Shown here piece by piece: positions 8,114-19,737 of a stretch of 64,000 nt of DNA (its first letter is position 1; the number at the start of each line of letters is the position of its first letter). The stretch is from Aurantimicrobium minutum (GTDB lineage: Bacteria; Actinomycetota; Actinomycetes; Actinomycetales; Microbacteriaceae), in the NCBI RefSeq assembly GCF_029892845.1, contig NZ_JARXVT010000001.1:186001-250000 (forward strand), in the 5' to 3' direction. Both the position numbers and the translations under genes were made by a program. The notes below the pieces were generated by a model. That model was given only the letters and a program-made list of their open reading frames with translations. It had not been told where the DNA came from and did not search any database.

Positions 8114-11100
8114 ATGGTATTTCAGGGGCTTTCGCGCGCCCTTTCGCGCACCCCAAATATCGCTGATGCACTCAGCTATGCCAACAAAGATGCTGATTTC
8201 TCAGTTGTTGAAGGCCTGAATGCCCCTCTTCTCTCGGCTCTGATTGAGGCCCGCATCTCTGCAGGATTACCTCCCGTTGTGTTGGCAGTGACGGCAACGA
8301 ACCGAGAGGCAGAACGCCTTGCTGCCGCGCTGTCCTCATTGATGCCCCATGCGCAACTCTGTGACTTCCCGGCATGGGAAACCTTGCCTCATGAGCGCCT
8401 GTCGCCCAGTCCAGAAATTGTGGGGCGCCGATTTGAAGCCTTGCGCCAGGCTCGTGATTGGGATGGTTCACTTCCCCTGATCATGATTACGTCTGTTCGT
8501 GGCGCTCTGCAGCCCATCGCCGACAACCTCGGCGATGTGGAGCCTATTGCCTTGAGCGTGGGCAGTCGAGGCAATGACCTGATGGCCATTGCTGCGTTGT
8601 TAGTGGACTTGGCTTATGTACGGGTGGACATGGTCACCCGCCGTGGTGAGTTCGCAGTGCGCGGTGGCATCTTGGATGTGTTCCCGCCTGTGGCTGATCA
8701 TCCCATTCGTGTGGACTTCTTCGGTGACGAAGTGGATTCCATTCGGGCCTTCTCTGTGGCAGACCAGCGTTCGCTGGACGGAGATATCCAGAACATTGCG
8801 CTGCCACCCAGCCGTGAGTTGCTGCTGACAGCTCCCGTGCGTCAGCGAGCACGCGAGATGGAACACGAGTTCCCTGGCATCAACCAGATGCTCTCCAAGA
8901 TCGCGGAAGGCATTGCTGTGGAGGGCATGGAGTCGTTGACTCCAGCATTGGTGGATCGTCTTGTTCCCATCACCAGCTATTTGCCCGATGGCGCTGCAGT
9001 GGCTCTTCTCTCTCCTGAACGAATTGCTACTCGTGCCATCAATCTGACTGAGACCAACCGTGAATTCCTGCATGCTGCCTGGAATGCCGCGAGTGCTGGA
9101 GCACAGTCACCTATCGATCTTTCTGCCGGTGACTTCCTCACCATTACTGAACTTCGATCCGCTTATCAGGGAGGTGCGTGGTGGACATTCAGTGCATTCC
9201 AGCACGGCCCTGATGCCTCCGAACCACTGCCCGAAGAACTCGACCTCGACGAGATTCTGGCTATCCGCATCAATGCGAAGGCCGTGCCCACCTTTGCTGG
9301 CAACGTCGATGGTGCTGTGGACCACGTGGAGGCGCTGCTCAAGCAGGACTGGACCGTCATCGTTGCGGCGGAAGGCCATGGTTTAGTTGAGCGTGCTGGT
9401 CAAGTACTAGCAGAGCGTAACCTTGCTGCACGCATGGTTGCCGAGCTTCCTTCTGAGCTCGAACCTGGAGTCGCCTATCTGGTCCAAGCCTCCGTTGAGG
9501 CAGGTTTCGAGCTCGAGGAGGCCAAGCTTGCAGTTATCTCAGAAGCTGAGTTTTATGGCCGTGCTGCTGGCTATGACGCCCGTGCACCTCGAAAGCTGGC
9601 GAGCCGTCGCAAGAACGTGGTCGACCCGCTCAAGCTTGAGGCTGGCGACATCGTTGTTCACGAAACCCACGGAATTGGAAAGTTCCTTGAACTCGTTCAG
9701 CGTGAAGTGTCCTCCGGTGGTCGCAATGCGGTGAAGACCACGCGTGAATACCTCGTCATTGAATACGCGCCGAGTAAACGTGGCTATCCCGGCGACAAGC
9801 TCTATGTCCCCACCGACCAGCTCGACCAGCTCACGAGGTATGTGGGCGGGGAAGCTCCTGCTCTGTCCAAGATGGGTGGCAGTGACTGGGGTCAAGCCAA
9901 GTCCAAGGCCCGCAAGGCCGTTCGCGACATCGCTGTGGAACTGGTCAAGCTCTATAGCGCGCGCATGGCAAGCCGTGGATTCTCGTTCAGTCCAGACACC
10001 CCATGGCAGCGAGAGCTTGAAGAAGCTTTCCCTTATGTGGAGACGATGGATCAGCTCACCACCATCGATGAAGTCAAAGCCGATATGGAGCGGGCCATCC
10101 CGATGGATCGCCTCATCTCCGGTGACGTGGGCTTTGGTAAGACAGAGATCGCGGTTCGCGCCGCGTTCAAGGCTGTCCAAGATGGCAAGCAAGTTGCCAT
10201 CTTGGTGCCCACCACGCTTCTGGTGAAGCAACACTTCGAGACCTTCCAGGAACGCTTCGCCGGTTTCCCTGTTCACCTGCGTGCACTGAGCCGCTTCCAA
10301 ACTGACAAGGAAGCCAAGGAAACTTTGGCGGGCATGGCGGATGGAACCGTGGACGTGGTCATCGGAACACATCGCCTACTGGCGCAGGGCGTCTCTTTCA
10401 AGGACTTGGGACTGGTCATCATCGATGAAGAGCAGCGCTTTGGCGTGGAGCACAAGGATGCGCTCAAGAAGCTAAAAACCAACGTTGACATCCTGGCTAT
10501 GAGTGCAACGCCCATTCCCCGTACGCTCGAGATGGCTGTGACCGGCATCCGCGAGATGTCGACCCTGGCCACCCCACCCGAGGACCGCCACCCCATCCTC
10601 ACCTTCGTGGGCCCCTTCTCCGAGAAGCAGGCTGCTGCCGCAATTCGCCGCGAGATTCTGCGCGAAGGACAGGTCTTCTTCGTCCACAACCGCGTCTCCA
10701 GCATCAACCGCGTGGCAGCGCAGATTGCTGAGCTCGTTCCCGAAGCGCGCGTGGGTGTTGCCCACGGTCAGTTGACCGAGCACCAGCTCGAGCAAGTCAT
10801 CATCGACTTCTGGGAACGCAAGTTCGATGTGTTGGTGTCCACCACCATCATTGAGACCGGCCTGGATATTGCCAACGCCAACACCTTGATCGTGGACCGA
10901 GCAGATAAGTATGGCCTGAGCCAGCTTCACCAGTTGCGTGGTCGTGTGGGCCGCGGACGTGAACGTGCCTATGCCTATCTCTTCTATGACGAGACCACTC
11001 CTTTGAGCGAAACAGCTCACGACCGCCTGAACGCACTCGCGATGAATAACGAGCTGGGCTCGGGTATTCAGATCGCGCTTAAGGACCTCGAAATTCGTGG

Positions 11101-11710
11101 AGCCGGAAATCTCCTCGGCGGTGAACAGTCTGGCCACATCGCAGGAGTCGGCTTCGACCTCTACCTGCGCATGATTGGCGAAGCCGTCTCTGCCTTCCGC
11201 GGCGACGTCGCTGAAGGCCAGACAGAGCTTCGTCTGGAGCTTCCCGTTGATGCTCGCATCCCTGACGACTACGTCGACAGCGAGCGTCTACGCCTGGAGG
11301 CATACCAAAAGCTTTCTGTTGCCAGCGGTCCGCTGTCGCGTGAAGAACAGATTGATCAGGTTCTGGAAGAACTGGCTGATCGCTATGGCGAACCCCCTGC
11401 TCAGGTTCACAACCTCATTGCTGTGTCACGCCTACGCAGGCGAGCACACAAGTCAGGTCTGAGCGAGGTTGTCGTGATGGGGTCCAACCTGCGTATTACT
11501 CCAGCAGATCTGCCTGATTCGATTCAGGTGAGATTAGCCAGGATGTATCCGGGAGCCAAGTACGTTCCGGCTGCCCGTGTGATCACGGTTCCTCTTCCCG
11601 AGGACACTGACCTCATTGCATGGACAGGAAGCCTGCTGGATGCAATTTTCCCGCTACCAAAGGCGGAAGAAGCTAGCGCTGCTTCCGGTAGTGGCGAGAG
11701 CGCCAGCTAA
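8114..11710 (+). CDS. mfd: Transcription-repair coupling factor Mfd
   Basis: A 1198-residue protein of normal Mfd length. It removes RNA polymerase stalled at DNA lesions and recruits UvrA. It has an N-terminal UvrB-like module, then the CarD-like RNAP interaction domain (around 490-600; GDIVVHETHGIGKFLEL). The SF2 translocase follows with Walker A GDVGFGKTE, DEEQRFG box, SATPIPRTLEM and the RecG-like RQLRGRVGRG-type motif VI (HQLRGRVGRGRERAYAY). The C-terminal TRCF domain binds UvrA. The last 38 bases overlap the 3' end of the convergent nhaA. Confidence 0.97.
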   Translation: MVFQGLSRALSRTPNIADALSYANKDADFSVVEGLNAPLLSALIEARISAGLPPVVLAVTATNREAERLAAALSSLMPHAQLCDFPAWETLPHERLSPSPEIVGRRFEALRQARDWDGSLPLIMITSVRGALQPIADNLGDVEPIALSVGSRGNDLMAIAALLVDLAYVRVDMVTRRGEFAVRGGILDVFPPVADHPIRVDFFGDEVDSIRAFSVADQRSLDGDIQNIALPPSRELLLTAPVRQRAREMEHEFPGINQMLSKIAEGIAVEGMESLTPALVDRLVPITSYLPDGAAVALLSPERIATRAINLTETNREFLHAAWNAASAGAQSPIDLSAGDFLTITELRSAYQGGAWWTFSAFQHGPDASEPLPEELDLDEILAIRINAKAVPTFAGNVDGAVDHVEALLKQDWTVIVAAEGHGLVERAGQVLAERNLAARMVAELPSELEPGVAYLVQASVEAGFELEEAKLAVISEAEFYGRAAGYDARAPRKLASRRKNVVDPLKLEAGDIVVHETHGIGKFLELVQREVSSGGRNAVKTTREYLVIEYAPSKRGYPGDKLYVPTDQLDQLTRYVGGEAPALSKMGGSDWGQAKSKARKAVRDIAVELVKLYSARMASRGFSFSPDTPWQRELEEAFPYVETMDQLTTIDEVKADMERAIPMDRLISGDVGFGKTEIAVRAAFKAVQDGKQVAILVPTTLLVKQHFETFQERFAGFPVHLRALSRFQTDKEAKETLAGMADGTVDVVIGTHRLLAQGVSFKDLGLVIIDEEQRFGVEHKDALKKLKTNVDILAMSATPIPRTLEMAVTGIREMSTLATPPEDRHPILTFVGPFSEKQAAAAIRREILREGQVFFVHNRVSSINRVAAQIAELVPEARVGVAHGQLTEHQLEQVIIDFWERKFDVLVSTTIIETGLDIANANTLIVDRADKYGLSQLHQLRGRVGRGRERAYAYLFYDETTPLSETAHDRLNALAMNNELGSGIQIALKDLEIRGAGNLLGGEQSGHIAGVGFDLYLRMIGEAVSAFRGDVAEGQTELRLELPVDARIPDDYVDSERLRLEAYQKLSVASGPLSREEQIDQVLEELADRYGEPPAQVHNLIAVSRLRRRAHKSGLSEVVVMGSNLRITPADLPDSIQVRLARMYPGAKYVPAARVITVPLPEDTDLIAWTGSLLDAIFPLPKAEEASAASGSGESAS

Positions 11711-12836
11711 CCAAGCTGCCACCAATCAGGATTGCAACCGCAGAGCCGACGAGTACGGCCAGCACTCCTTCGTCACGGATGGCATCGTCGCCAGCAAAGG
11801 CGAGCTCGTTCATGAGCAATGACACGGTGAACCCGATGCCTGCCACGGCCGCCACCGTGAGTAAATCCCAACCTCGAATAAGGGTCTCTGTTGCTTCACC
11901 GCGCTTGGCAATGAGCGCGACGATACTGCCGGCAATCATGATGCCGATGATCTTGCCCACGGGCAGGCCCACCGCAATACCCCAGAAAGCTGGGCTGAGC
12001 TCAGCGGGAGAGACCGCGGGGATCAACACCAGTGCAGAGGCGAACGCAAACAAAGGCAAGATCACCGCATTGGTCACGGGCTGCAGTGCGTGAGCTGCCT
12101 GGGCAGCAAGTCGTGGGTTCAGTACCAAGCCCAATGCAACACCGGCGATAGTGGCGTGAACGCCAGAAAGCACGGTGAAATACCAAGCAAACAAAGCAAC
12201 GAAGATCAACAGGGTTGTTCGAATAGCAGGGTTCTTGATCCGGCCCTGGCAGCCCAAGAAGCGGAAGAAGTAAACAGCAGTTGCCGCCATTCCCAAAGCA
12301 AGAATGTTGAGACTTTGGCTAAAGAACACCGCGATGATCACAATCGCGATGAGGTCATCAAGAACGGCAAGGGCCAGCAAGAAGACTCGAATGCGTCCGG
12401 GCAGTCCGCGCCCCACAAGTGCAATCAGCCCGAGTGCGAAAGCAATGTCTGTGGCCGTGGGGATGGGCCAACCTTGGGCAAAGTCTGGACCTGCAATGGC
12501 TAGATACAGGGCGGCAGGAACAATGACACCACCGACGGCAGCTATACCGGGAGCCAGTGCATGTTTGACCGTGTTTAGTTCCCCCACGGTCAGCTCATGG
12601 CGCAATTCAACCGCCACGATGAAGAAGAAGATGACGAGCAGGCCGTCAGTGATCCAGTGACCAATGCTGAGGTCGAGCTCAAGAGCGGGCAGACCGATGT
12701 GGCTGGAGAAGAGTTCAATCAGCCCAGGACCTGCAACCGAATTTGCAAGAACTAAGCCCAGGATCGCGGCAGCAGCAAGAGAGATTGCTGCATAGCGTTC
12801 GGAACGAAAGATCGTTCTCATACTGACTCGGGCCAT
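11673..12836 (-). CDS. nhaA: Na+/H+ antiporter NhaA
   Basis: A 387-residue membrane protein with about 12 hydrophobic helices. It exports Na+ in exchange for protons. Family landmarks are ATDIAFALGLIALVGRGLP (TM V, holding the paired transport-site aspartates together with VLDDLIAIVIIAVFF) and the C-terminal GIGFTVSLLMNELAF. The gene may start at the next Met (base 12821). It begins nine bases after the stop of the regulator gene upstream on the same strand, so the two may be co-transcribed. Its 3' end overlaps mfd by 38 bases. Confidence 0.93.
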   Translation of the reverse strand: MARVSMRTIFRSERYAAISLAAAAILGLVLANSVAGPGLIELFSSHIGLPALELDLSIGHWITDGLLVIFFFIVAVELRHELTVGELNTVKHALAPGIAAVGGVIVPAALYLAIAGPDFAQGWPIPTATDIAFALGLIALVGRGLPGRIRVFLLALAVLDDLIAIVIIAVFFSQSLNILALGMAATAVYFFRFLGCQGRIKNPAIRTTLLIFVALFAWYFTVLSGVHATIAGVALGLVLNPRLAAQAAHALQPVTNAVILPLFAFASALVLIPAVSPAELSPAFWGIAVGLPVGKIIGIMIAGSIVALIAKRGEATETLIRGWDLLTVAAVAGIGFTVSLLMNELAFAGDDAIRDEGVLAVLVGSAVAILIGGSLVSWRSRHYRKQR

Positions 12837-12845
12837 AGTTTCAGC

Positions 12846-14279
12846 CTATGCGCCAGCGTGACGTTCGAGGAATGTGAACAGCTCAGTGTCATCTACGCCA
12901 GGGAATGTTCCCGAGGGCAGCGGAGAGAGAACGTGTGCGTGCATTCGGGCACTCGGCCAGGCCTTGCCAGCCCAGCGGCTGGTGAGATCTTCAGCAGGAA
13001 CCTTGCAGCAGTTTTCACTGGGGCAGGTTGATACTTCTCGGTTGTCGGTGTCGCGACCTCGGAACCATTTAGCGTCATCGAAGGGAACACCCACACTAAT
13101 CGAGAAGACTTCCTTCTCGCCGGTTCCTGTTTGGGTCGAATCCCAGAAGGTTCCGCCGGGGGTGTCGGTGTATTGGTAGAACTCGTTGGTTCGGTTGGTG
13201 CGTTCGAATGCCACACGAGCTGGCCACTTGCGACACACAACCTGGCCTTCAATCGAACCGTTTGCGTCCGCGGGGATACGTAGGCCGTCATTGGCATAGC
13301 CACGGAAAATACCCTCACCTTGGTTCACTCGCAGGAAGTGAGTGCGCAGCCCTAAGTGCTCGGTGGCGAGGTTGGTAAAGCGCAGAGCGGCAGCTTCGTG
13401 GGTGACGCCAAAAGCATCACGGAAGTCCTCAATGGCAATGTTGCGTTCCTTCTTAGCGTTCTGCAAGAACGCGACCGAACGCGAGCGAGGCATGAGGCAG
13501 GCAGCAGCGAAGTAGTTGATCTCGAGGCGCTGCTTCAAAAACTCGGCATAGGTGTGGGGTTTTTCGTGGCCCAATACGCGGTGTGCCATTGCTTGGAGTG
13601 CCATGGCGCGCAGGCCATGACCGCCGGGGATAGAGGCAGGGGGTAAGTAGATACGACCGTTTGCCGTATCTGTGACGGAACGAGCCGAGCTGGGGAGGTC
13701 ATCCACGAAGATGAGCTCGAAACCTAGGAGGTTGGCCATTTCTGCGACGGTGCGGTGCATGAGTGCACCAGATTCGTGCCCGGTGCGCTTAACCAGATCT
13801 TCCGCGAGCTCATCGAGTTCGGGGAGGTAGTTGTTCTTCTCCCGCATGATGGCTTGCAACTCAGTGTTGGCGCGACGCGCCTCTTCTGGGGTAGCAATGG
13901 ATTGACGTGAACGACGTTCCATTTCTTTGTGCAGTCCCACGATGGCTTCGAGAGCATCATCGGTGAGACCCTTGGTGCTGCGCACCGCAGGCAAGTTGAG
14001 GGAGGTGTAGAGCTCAGTCTGTTGCAGGCGCTCAAGTTCAATTTCGAGCTCGGAACGTCGATCGGGGGCTTCGGTGCTGAGGAGTTCTGGAACGCTCACG
14101 CCCACAGAAGTGGCGATGGCGTTGAGCAGGGAGAGCTTGGGTTCGCGCTTACCGTTCTCAATCAGGGAAAGCTGGCTCGGCACAACGCCGACGGCGTCGC
14201 CGAGCTGCTCCAGGGTCATTCCGGCAGTAATGCGGAAATGTTTGATTCGTTTACCCAAAATCATCATGTCAGAGGCCAT
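12846..14279 (-). CDS. RamB-like XRE regulator with ImmA/IrrE (Zn-peptidase-like) domain
   Basis: A 477-residue protein. An N-terminal HTH (GKRIKHFRITAGMTLEQLGD, then SQLSLIENGKREPKLSLL) is followed by a coiled segment. Then comes an IrrE/ImmA-type domain; the usual HExxH helix is reduced to MAHRVLGH. A large C-terminal DUF2083-like, Cys-containing domain (TCPSENCCKVPAEDL) completes it. This layout is that of the 'short-chain fatty acyl transcriptional regulators' that include RamB, regulator of acetate metabolism in Corynebacterium. It is divergent from pckG with a 133-base gap, so control of PEP carboxykinase and of itself is inferred. Start chosen as the first Met next to the HTH; an upstream in-frame TTG/ATG extension to 14306 lacks family similarity. 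Confidence 0.85.
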   Translation of the reverse strand: MASDMMILGKRIKHFRITAGMTLEQLGDAVGVVPSQLSLIENGKREPKLSLLNAIATSVGVSVPELLSTEAPDRRSELEIELERLQQTELYTSLNLPAVRSTKGLTDDALEAIVGLHKEMERRSRQSIATPEEARRANTELQAIMREKNNYLPELDELAEDLVKRTGHESGALMHRTVAEMANLLGFELIFVDDLPSSARSVTDTANGRIYLPPASIPGGHGLRAMALQAMAHRVLGHEKPHTYAEFLKQRLEINYFAAACLMPRSRSVAFLQNAKKERNIAIEDFRDAFGVTHEAAALRFTNLATEHLGLRTHFLRVNQGEGIFRGYANDGLRIPADANGSIEGQVVCRKWPARVAFERTNRTNEFYQYTDTPGGTFWDSTQTGTGEKEVFSISVGVPFDDAKWFRGRDTDNREVSTCPSENCCKVPAEDLTSRWAGKAWPSARMHAHVLSPLPSGTFPGVDDTELFTFLERHAGA

Positions 14280-14412
14280 TTCTTTACAATACGAGAAAAA
14301 CAGCAAATATTTCTAGTGAAAACGGGGAACTTTTCTGTATACAAGGGTCAATACTTGAAATATCACCAAGTTTTACTTCCCTCGAAGCTTGGTCGAGACA
14401 AAGGAGACTCAG
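14280..14412. promoter_or_regulatory. Divergent promoter region between the RamB-like regulator and pckG
   Basis: This AT-rich gap contains, read on the minus strand at 14301-14312, AAATATTTGCTG. It loosely resembles the AAAATTTGCAAA-type site reported for RamB in C. glutamicum. An 8-base palindrome AAATATTT is part of it. A match this short could be chance. Confidence 0.35.
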
Positions 14413-16287
14413 ATGTCGATCGCAGACCTCACTCACACCGAGCCCATTGCTCAGTCTGAGGTGCCCATCGCTACTGACCTCAACGCACCCCCCTTCGTCA
14501 CTCAGCGTGCTCTGCTGCACTGGGTTGCCGACATTGCCAAGCTGACCAAGCCAGAGCGCATCGAATGGTGCGACGGTTCAGACGCTGAATGGCACCGACT
14601 CACTGCTCTTCTTGTTGATGCAGGATCGATGATTCCTCTCAACGCTGCGAAGCGCCCCAACTCTTTCCTGGTTCGCTCCGACCCCGATGACGTCGCTCGT
14701 GTGGAAGACCGCACCTTCATCTGCTCGGTCAACGAAGCAGATGCAGGCCCTACCAACAACTGGCGCGACCCCGACGAGATGAACGCTGAACTGCGTGGCC
14801 TCTTCGACGGTTCTATGCGTGGCCGCACGATGTACGTCGTTCCTTTCTCCATGGGTCCTTACGGTGGCCCCATCTCTCAGGTGGGTATCCAGCTCACTGA
14901 CTCTCCCTACGCTGTACTCAACCTGCGCATCATGACCCGCATGGGCTTTGACGCACTCGCGCAGATCGACGAGAAAACCCCCTGGGTTCCAGCTGTTCAC
15001 TCGGTTGGTATGCCTTTGGTTGATGCAACCGGTCGTCGTGTTGACGACATAGCCTGGCCTTCAAACTCCACCAAGTACATTTGCCACTTCCCCGAGACTC
15101 GCGAGATCTGGTCCTTTGGTTCTGGCTACGGCGGAAACGCACTGCTGTCCAAGAAGTGCTTCTCGCTCCGTATTGGTTCTTTCATGGGTCTGCAGGAAGG
15201 CTGGCTCGCTGAGCACATGCTGATCCTCAAGCTCACCTCACCCGAGGGCAAGGCGTACCACATGGCCGCTGCGTTCCCTTCGGCATGCGGCAAGACCAAC
15301 CTCGCCATGCTTCGCCCCACCGTTCCCGGCTGGAAGGCCGAGACCATCGGTGACGACATTGCATGGCTTCGCCCAGGAGCTGACGGTCGCCTCTTCGCGA
15401 TCAACCCTGAGGCTGGATTCTTCGGTGTTGCTCCTGGTACGGGAGAAAAGACCAACCCTGTCGCGATGGATACTGTGGCCTCCAACACCATCTTCACTAA
15501 CGTGGCACTCACCGATGACGGCGACGTCTGGTGGGAGGGCATGACCGAAGCAACTCCTGATCACCTGATCGACTGGCGCGGTGAAGAGTGGACTCCAGAT
15601 TCTGGCCGTCCCGCAGCTCACCCCAACTCGCGCTTCACGGTGCCCATCCAGCAGTGCCCCACCCTCTCTGAGGAATGGTACGAAAATGCAGGTGTTCCTC
15701 TCGACGCCATCATCTTCGGTGGTCGTCGCGCGACCAACATCCCACTCGTGGCTGAAGCATTCGACTGGCAGCACGGTGTCTTCATCGGTGCCACCATGTC
15801 GAGCGAGCAGACAGCAGCAGCAGAAGGAACCGTGGGCGATCTGCGTCGCGACCCCTTCGCCATGCTTCCCTTCTGTGGCTACAACATGGCTGACTACTGG
15901 GGTCACTGGCTCGAGATCGGTAAGACTCTCGGCGACAAGGCTCCCGCCATCTTCCAGGTCAACTGGTTCCGCAAGGATGCAGACGGATCTTTCCTGTGGC
16001 CTGGCTTCGGTGAGAACTCCCGTGTTCTCGAGTGGATTGCTCGTCGCGTAGACGGCGACGTTGCTACTGAGAACGCGCCCATGGGTCGCGTTCCTGCTGC
16101 TGGCACTTTCAACCTCGAAGGTCTCGACGTCACAGACGAGGCAATGGAGAAGCTTTTCCACGTAGACCGCAACATGTGGACTGCAGAGTGCGACCTCACT
16201 GAGGAGTACTTCGACAAGTTTGGTGACCGCGTTCCTGAGGCGCTCACTGATGAACTGGCTCAGCTACGAGGACGTCTCACCACGTAG
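14413..16287 (+). CDS. pckG: Phosphoenolpyruvate carboxykinase (GTP)
   Basis: A 624-residue GTP-dependent PEPCK, converting oxaloacetate and GTP to PEP, CO2 and GDP. The hallmark [13 protein letters not shown] (P-loop with the reactive Cys) is present near residue 290. Substrate loop [16 protein letters not shown] and the RRATNIPLV-type motif ([14 protein letters not shown]) are also visible. The ATG at 14413 has AAAGGAG six bases upstream; an in-frame TTG at 14389 is ignored. It provides gluconeogenesis from the C4 acids that aromatic and acetate catabolism would supply, consistent with the RamB-like neighbour. Confidence 0.97.
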   Translation: MSIADLTHTEPIAQSEVPIATDLNAPPFVTQRALLHWVADIAKLTKPERIEWCDGSDAEWHRLTALLVDAGSMIPLNAAKRPNSFLVRSDPDDVARVEDRTFICSVNEADAGPTNNWRDPDEMNAELRGLFDGSMRGRTMYVVPFSMGPYGGPISQVGIQLTDSPYAVLNLRIMTRMGFDALAQIDEKTPWVPAVHSVGMPLVDATGRRVDDIAWPSNSTKYICHFPETREIWSFGSGYGGNALLSKKCFSLRIGSFMGLQEGWLAEHMLILKLTSPEGKAYHMAAAFPSACGKTNLAMLRPTVPGWKAETIGDDIAWLRPGADGRLFAINPEAGFFGVAPGTGEKTNPVAMDTVASNTIFTNVALTDDGDVWWEGMTEATPDHLIDWRGEEWTPDSGRPAAHPNSRFTVPIQQCPTLSEEWYENAGVPLDAIIFGGRRATNIPLVAEAFDWQHGVFIGATMSSEQTAAAEGTVGDLRRDPFAMLPFCGYNMADYWGHWLEIGKTLGDKAPAIFQVNWFRKDADGSFLWPGFGENSRVLEWIARRVDGDVATENAPMGRVPAAGTFNLEGLDVTDEAMEKLFHVDRNMWTAECDLTEEYFDKFGDRVPEALTDELAQLRGRLTT

Positions 16288-16303
16288 AACTACTGAGCCA
16301 TTA

Positions 16304-16321
16304 CCGACAATTTATTGTCGG
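16304..16321 (+). terminator. Hairpin after pckG
   Basis: A 7-bp stem CCGACAA / TTGTCGG with loop TTTA lies 17 bases after the stop. A second weaker hairpin (ACCGAG...CTCGGT) follows. There is no T-run, so termination is only probable. Confidence 0.5.
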
Positions 16322-16390
16322 ACGAGTGAACCGAGCCATTGTCTCTATGACTCGGTGAGAGGATGGGGCTGAACATCTGGAGGGAAACTG

Positions 16391-17068
16391 ATGACCAGCC
16401 CCATCTTCTCCTCACTTCCTGAGGACCAACAACCTGCCACCAAGCTCGACGAGCTCGTCATGGTGATGGCAAAACTTCGTGCCCCCGGCGGATGTCCCTG
16501 GGATGCCGAGCAGACTCACGAGTCGCTGATCAAGTACTTGGTTGAAGAAACGTATGAGCTCATCGATGCCATTGAGTCAGGTGACCGTGACGAGATGATC
16601 GAAGAGCTCGGCGATGTGCTCTATCAAGTCATCTTCCACGCCGACCTTGCTTCGAACACCCCTGGTGAAGAATTCGACATCCAAGATGTCGCCGCTCACA
16701 TGACCGCCAAGATGGTGGGCCGTCACCCCCACGTCTTTGGCGAGAACAAGCTCGAAACCGCCGATGACGTCATGGCTGTGTGGGATGACCTGAAGAAGCA
16801 AGAAAAGCCCGGCAGAACCTCCACCCTAGATGGTATTCCTCAGTCCATGCCTGCCCTCGCGCTCGCCGAGAAGCTTCTGGGCAAGGCAGAGAAGGTGGGC
16901 TTGGAGAAGCAACACCTCCCGGATCCACCCATCTGGGCTGACGAAGATGAGGTCGGCAGCATTCTGCTGAGCATCGTTTCTTCAGCACGTGAACAAGGCT
17001 TTGATGCTGAGAAAGCACTGCGTGTGCGGCTGCGTGAACTGCAGGAAGACATTCGAGAGGCAGAATAG
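16391..17068 (+). CDS. mazG: MazG nucleoside triphosphate pyrophosphohydrolase
   Basis: A 225-residue all-alpha NTP pyrophosphatase. It hydrolyses NTP or dNTP to NMP and PPi, a house-cleaning role. The first MazG domain has GGCPWDAEQTHESL, then the metal-binding EETYEL and EELGDVLYQVIFH (E-x-x-E and E-x-x-D). A shorter second helical domain follows. GGAGGG lies upstream of the ATG. The gene ends five bases before hisS, so the two form an operon. Confidence 0.93.
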   Translation: MTSPIFSSLPEDQQPATKLDELVMVMAKLRAPGGCPWDAEQTHESLIKYLVEETYELIDAIESGDRDEMIEELGDVLYQVIFHADLASNTPGEEFDIQDVAAHMTAKMVGRHPHVFGENKLETADDVMAVWDDLKKQEKPGRTSTLDGIPQSMPALALAEKLLGKAEKVGLEKQHLPDPPIWADEDEVGSILLSIVSSAREQGFDAEKALRVRLRELQEDIREAE

Positions 17069-17072
17069 ATAC

Positions 17073-18380
17073 ATGGCTCGTGACGTATCTCCTCCCCGTG
17101 GCATGCGGGATTTCCTGCCTCTAGAGAAGGCAAAGCGCGAACGCGCTTTACGCGTTATCCGGGATGTGTACTCCAGCCATGGTTTTGAAGAGATCGAGAC
17201 TCCTGTTGTTGAGGACTTTGAGCGCCTGCACTCTGGCCTCGGCGGCGACAACGAGAAGCTTGCTTTCAGCGTGCTCAAGCGTGGTCTCGACAAGGAAGCG
17301 CTTGAAGCAGCGGCGAACTCAGGCGATGCTCACGATTTAGCAGACCTTGGTCTGCGGTTTGATTTGACCGTGCCTCTGGCCCGTTTCTATGCCACGCACC
17401 GTGCGGAACTACCTTCGGTGTTCCGTGCGATTCAGATTGCCCCTGTCTGGCGCGCTGAGCGTCCGCAGAAGGGTCGCTACCGCCAGTTTGTGCAGTGCGA
17501 CATCGACATCATTGGTGAAGCCGGTCAGCTCGCTGAGGTTGAGCTCATCACGGCCACCTCTGCTGTTCTCTCGATCCTGGGTCTTCAGGGTTGCACCATT
17601 CGCATCAATGACCGCCGCATCCTTGCGGGCATCCTGGATTACTGCGGATTCGCCGAAGAGCGTTTTGGTTCCGCCCTGATCTCGATTGACAAGCTCGACA
17701 AGATTGGCACCGAAGGCGTCGTCAAGGAGTTGTCGGAGACTGGCCCAGATGCGGCCGCTGTCCTGGGCGGACTGCTGAAGCGCATCGAACCACACCTGGC
17801 ATCCGGTGGCGTTCCGATGACCACTGCAGACATACTTTCTGTCCTGCCCGACGGCATCGATTCTGATGCAGTGGCAGATCTGGAGACCTTGGCCAAGGCG
17901 CTGACGAACTTGCCTTCGGGCGTTGAAGTTCGCTTCGACCCCACTCTGGTGCGCGGCATGGGTTACTACACCGGCACCATCTTTGAGATTGCTCACCCCG
18001 AGTCAGGTTCTTCTGTCGGTGGCGGTGGTCGCTATGACGGCATGATTGGTCGTTTCCTCGGCCAAGACGTTCCTGCAGCAGGCTTCTCTATTGGTTTCGA
18101 GCGCATTGTTGACCTCATTGAGGTCGACGACGCTGCGGCGTCAGACAGCGTCGTGCTGGTGCACGATGCTGTGTTGGATAGTGCTGATCTGAGTGTGTCT
18201 GCACTGATGGGCTTCAAGAGCGAGCTCATTGCTGCCGGCAAGCGTGTGCGCTTGGAAAAGCGTGCCAAGAACCTCACTCCTGTGCTCGATCGAGCTCGCG
18301 AAGCCGGATTTGGCTCATTTGCCTTTGTTTCTGCGGAGACTGCGAGCGCCAAGGACTTGGTCTTCAAGGACCTCGCCTAG
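17073..18380 (+). CDS. hisS: Histidyl-tRNA synthetase
   Basis: A 435-residue class II synthetase. The N-terminus ARDVSPPRGMRDFLP is typical. Motif 2 is around FRAIQIAPVWRAERPQKGRYRQF, the His-A box is MGYYTGTIFEI and motif 3 is in GAGGR-like form GGGGRYDGMI...GFSIGFERI. A C-terminal anticodon-binding domain is present. The ATG at 17073 was chosen because family similarity begins there; the frame is open 28 codons further upstream into mazG. It charges tRNA-His. Confidence 0.95.
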   Translation: MARDVSPPRGMRDFLPLEKAKRERALRVIRDVYSSHGFEEIETPVVEDFERLHSGLGGDNEKLAFSVLKRGLDKEALEAAANSGDAHDLADLGLRFDLTVPLARFYATHRAELPSVFRAIQIAPVWRAERPQKGRYRQFVQCDIDIIGEAGQLAEVELITATSAVLSILGLQGCTIRINDRRILAGILDYCGFAEERFGSALISIDKLDKIGTEGVVKELSETGPDAAAVLGGLLKRIEPHLASGGVPMTTADILSVLPDGIDSDAVADLETLAKALTNLPSGVEVRFDPTLVRGMGYYTGTIFEIAHPESGSSVGGGGRYDGMIGRFLGQDVPAAGFSIGFERIVDLIEVDDAAASDSVVLVHDAVLDSADLSVSALMGFKSELIAAGKRVRLEKRAKNLTPVLDRAREAGFGSFAFVSAETASAKDLVFKDLA

Positions 18381-18415
18381 AATTACTAGTAATTCCCTCC
18401 CTTTTTCTTATCTAA

Positions 18416-19720
<1,305 letters not shown>

Positions 19721-19737
19721 GGAACATTCGGCCCTTC

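Noticed and set aside
9539-10372. 277-codon minus-strand open frame inside mfd
   Set aside because: It lies wholly within the motif-rich translocase region of mfd and shows no protein features of its own.
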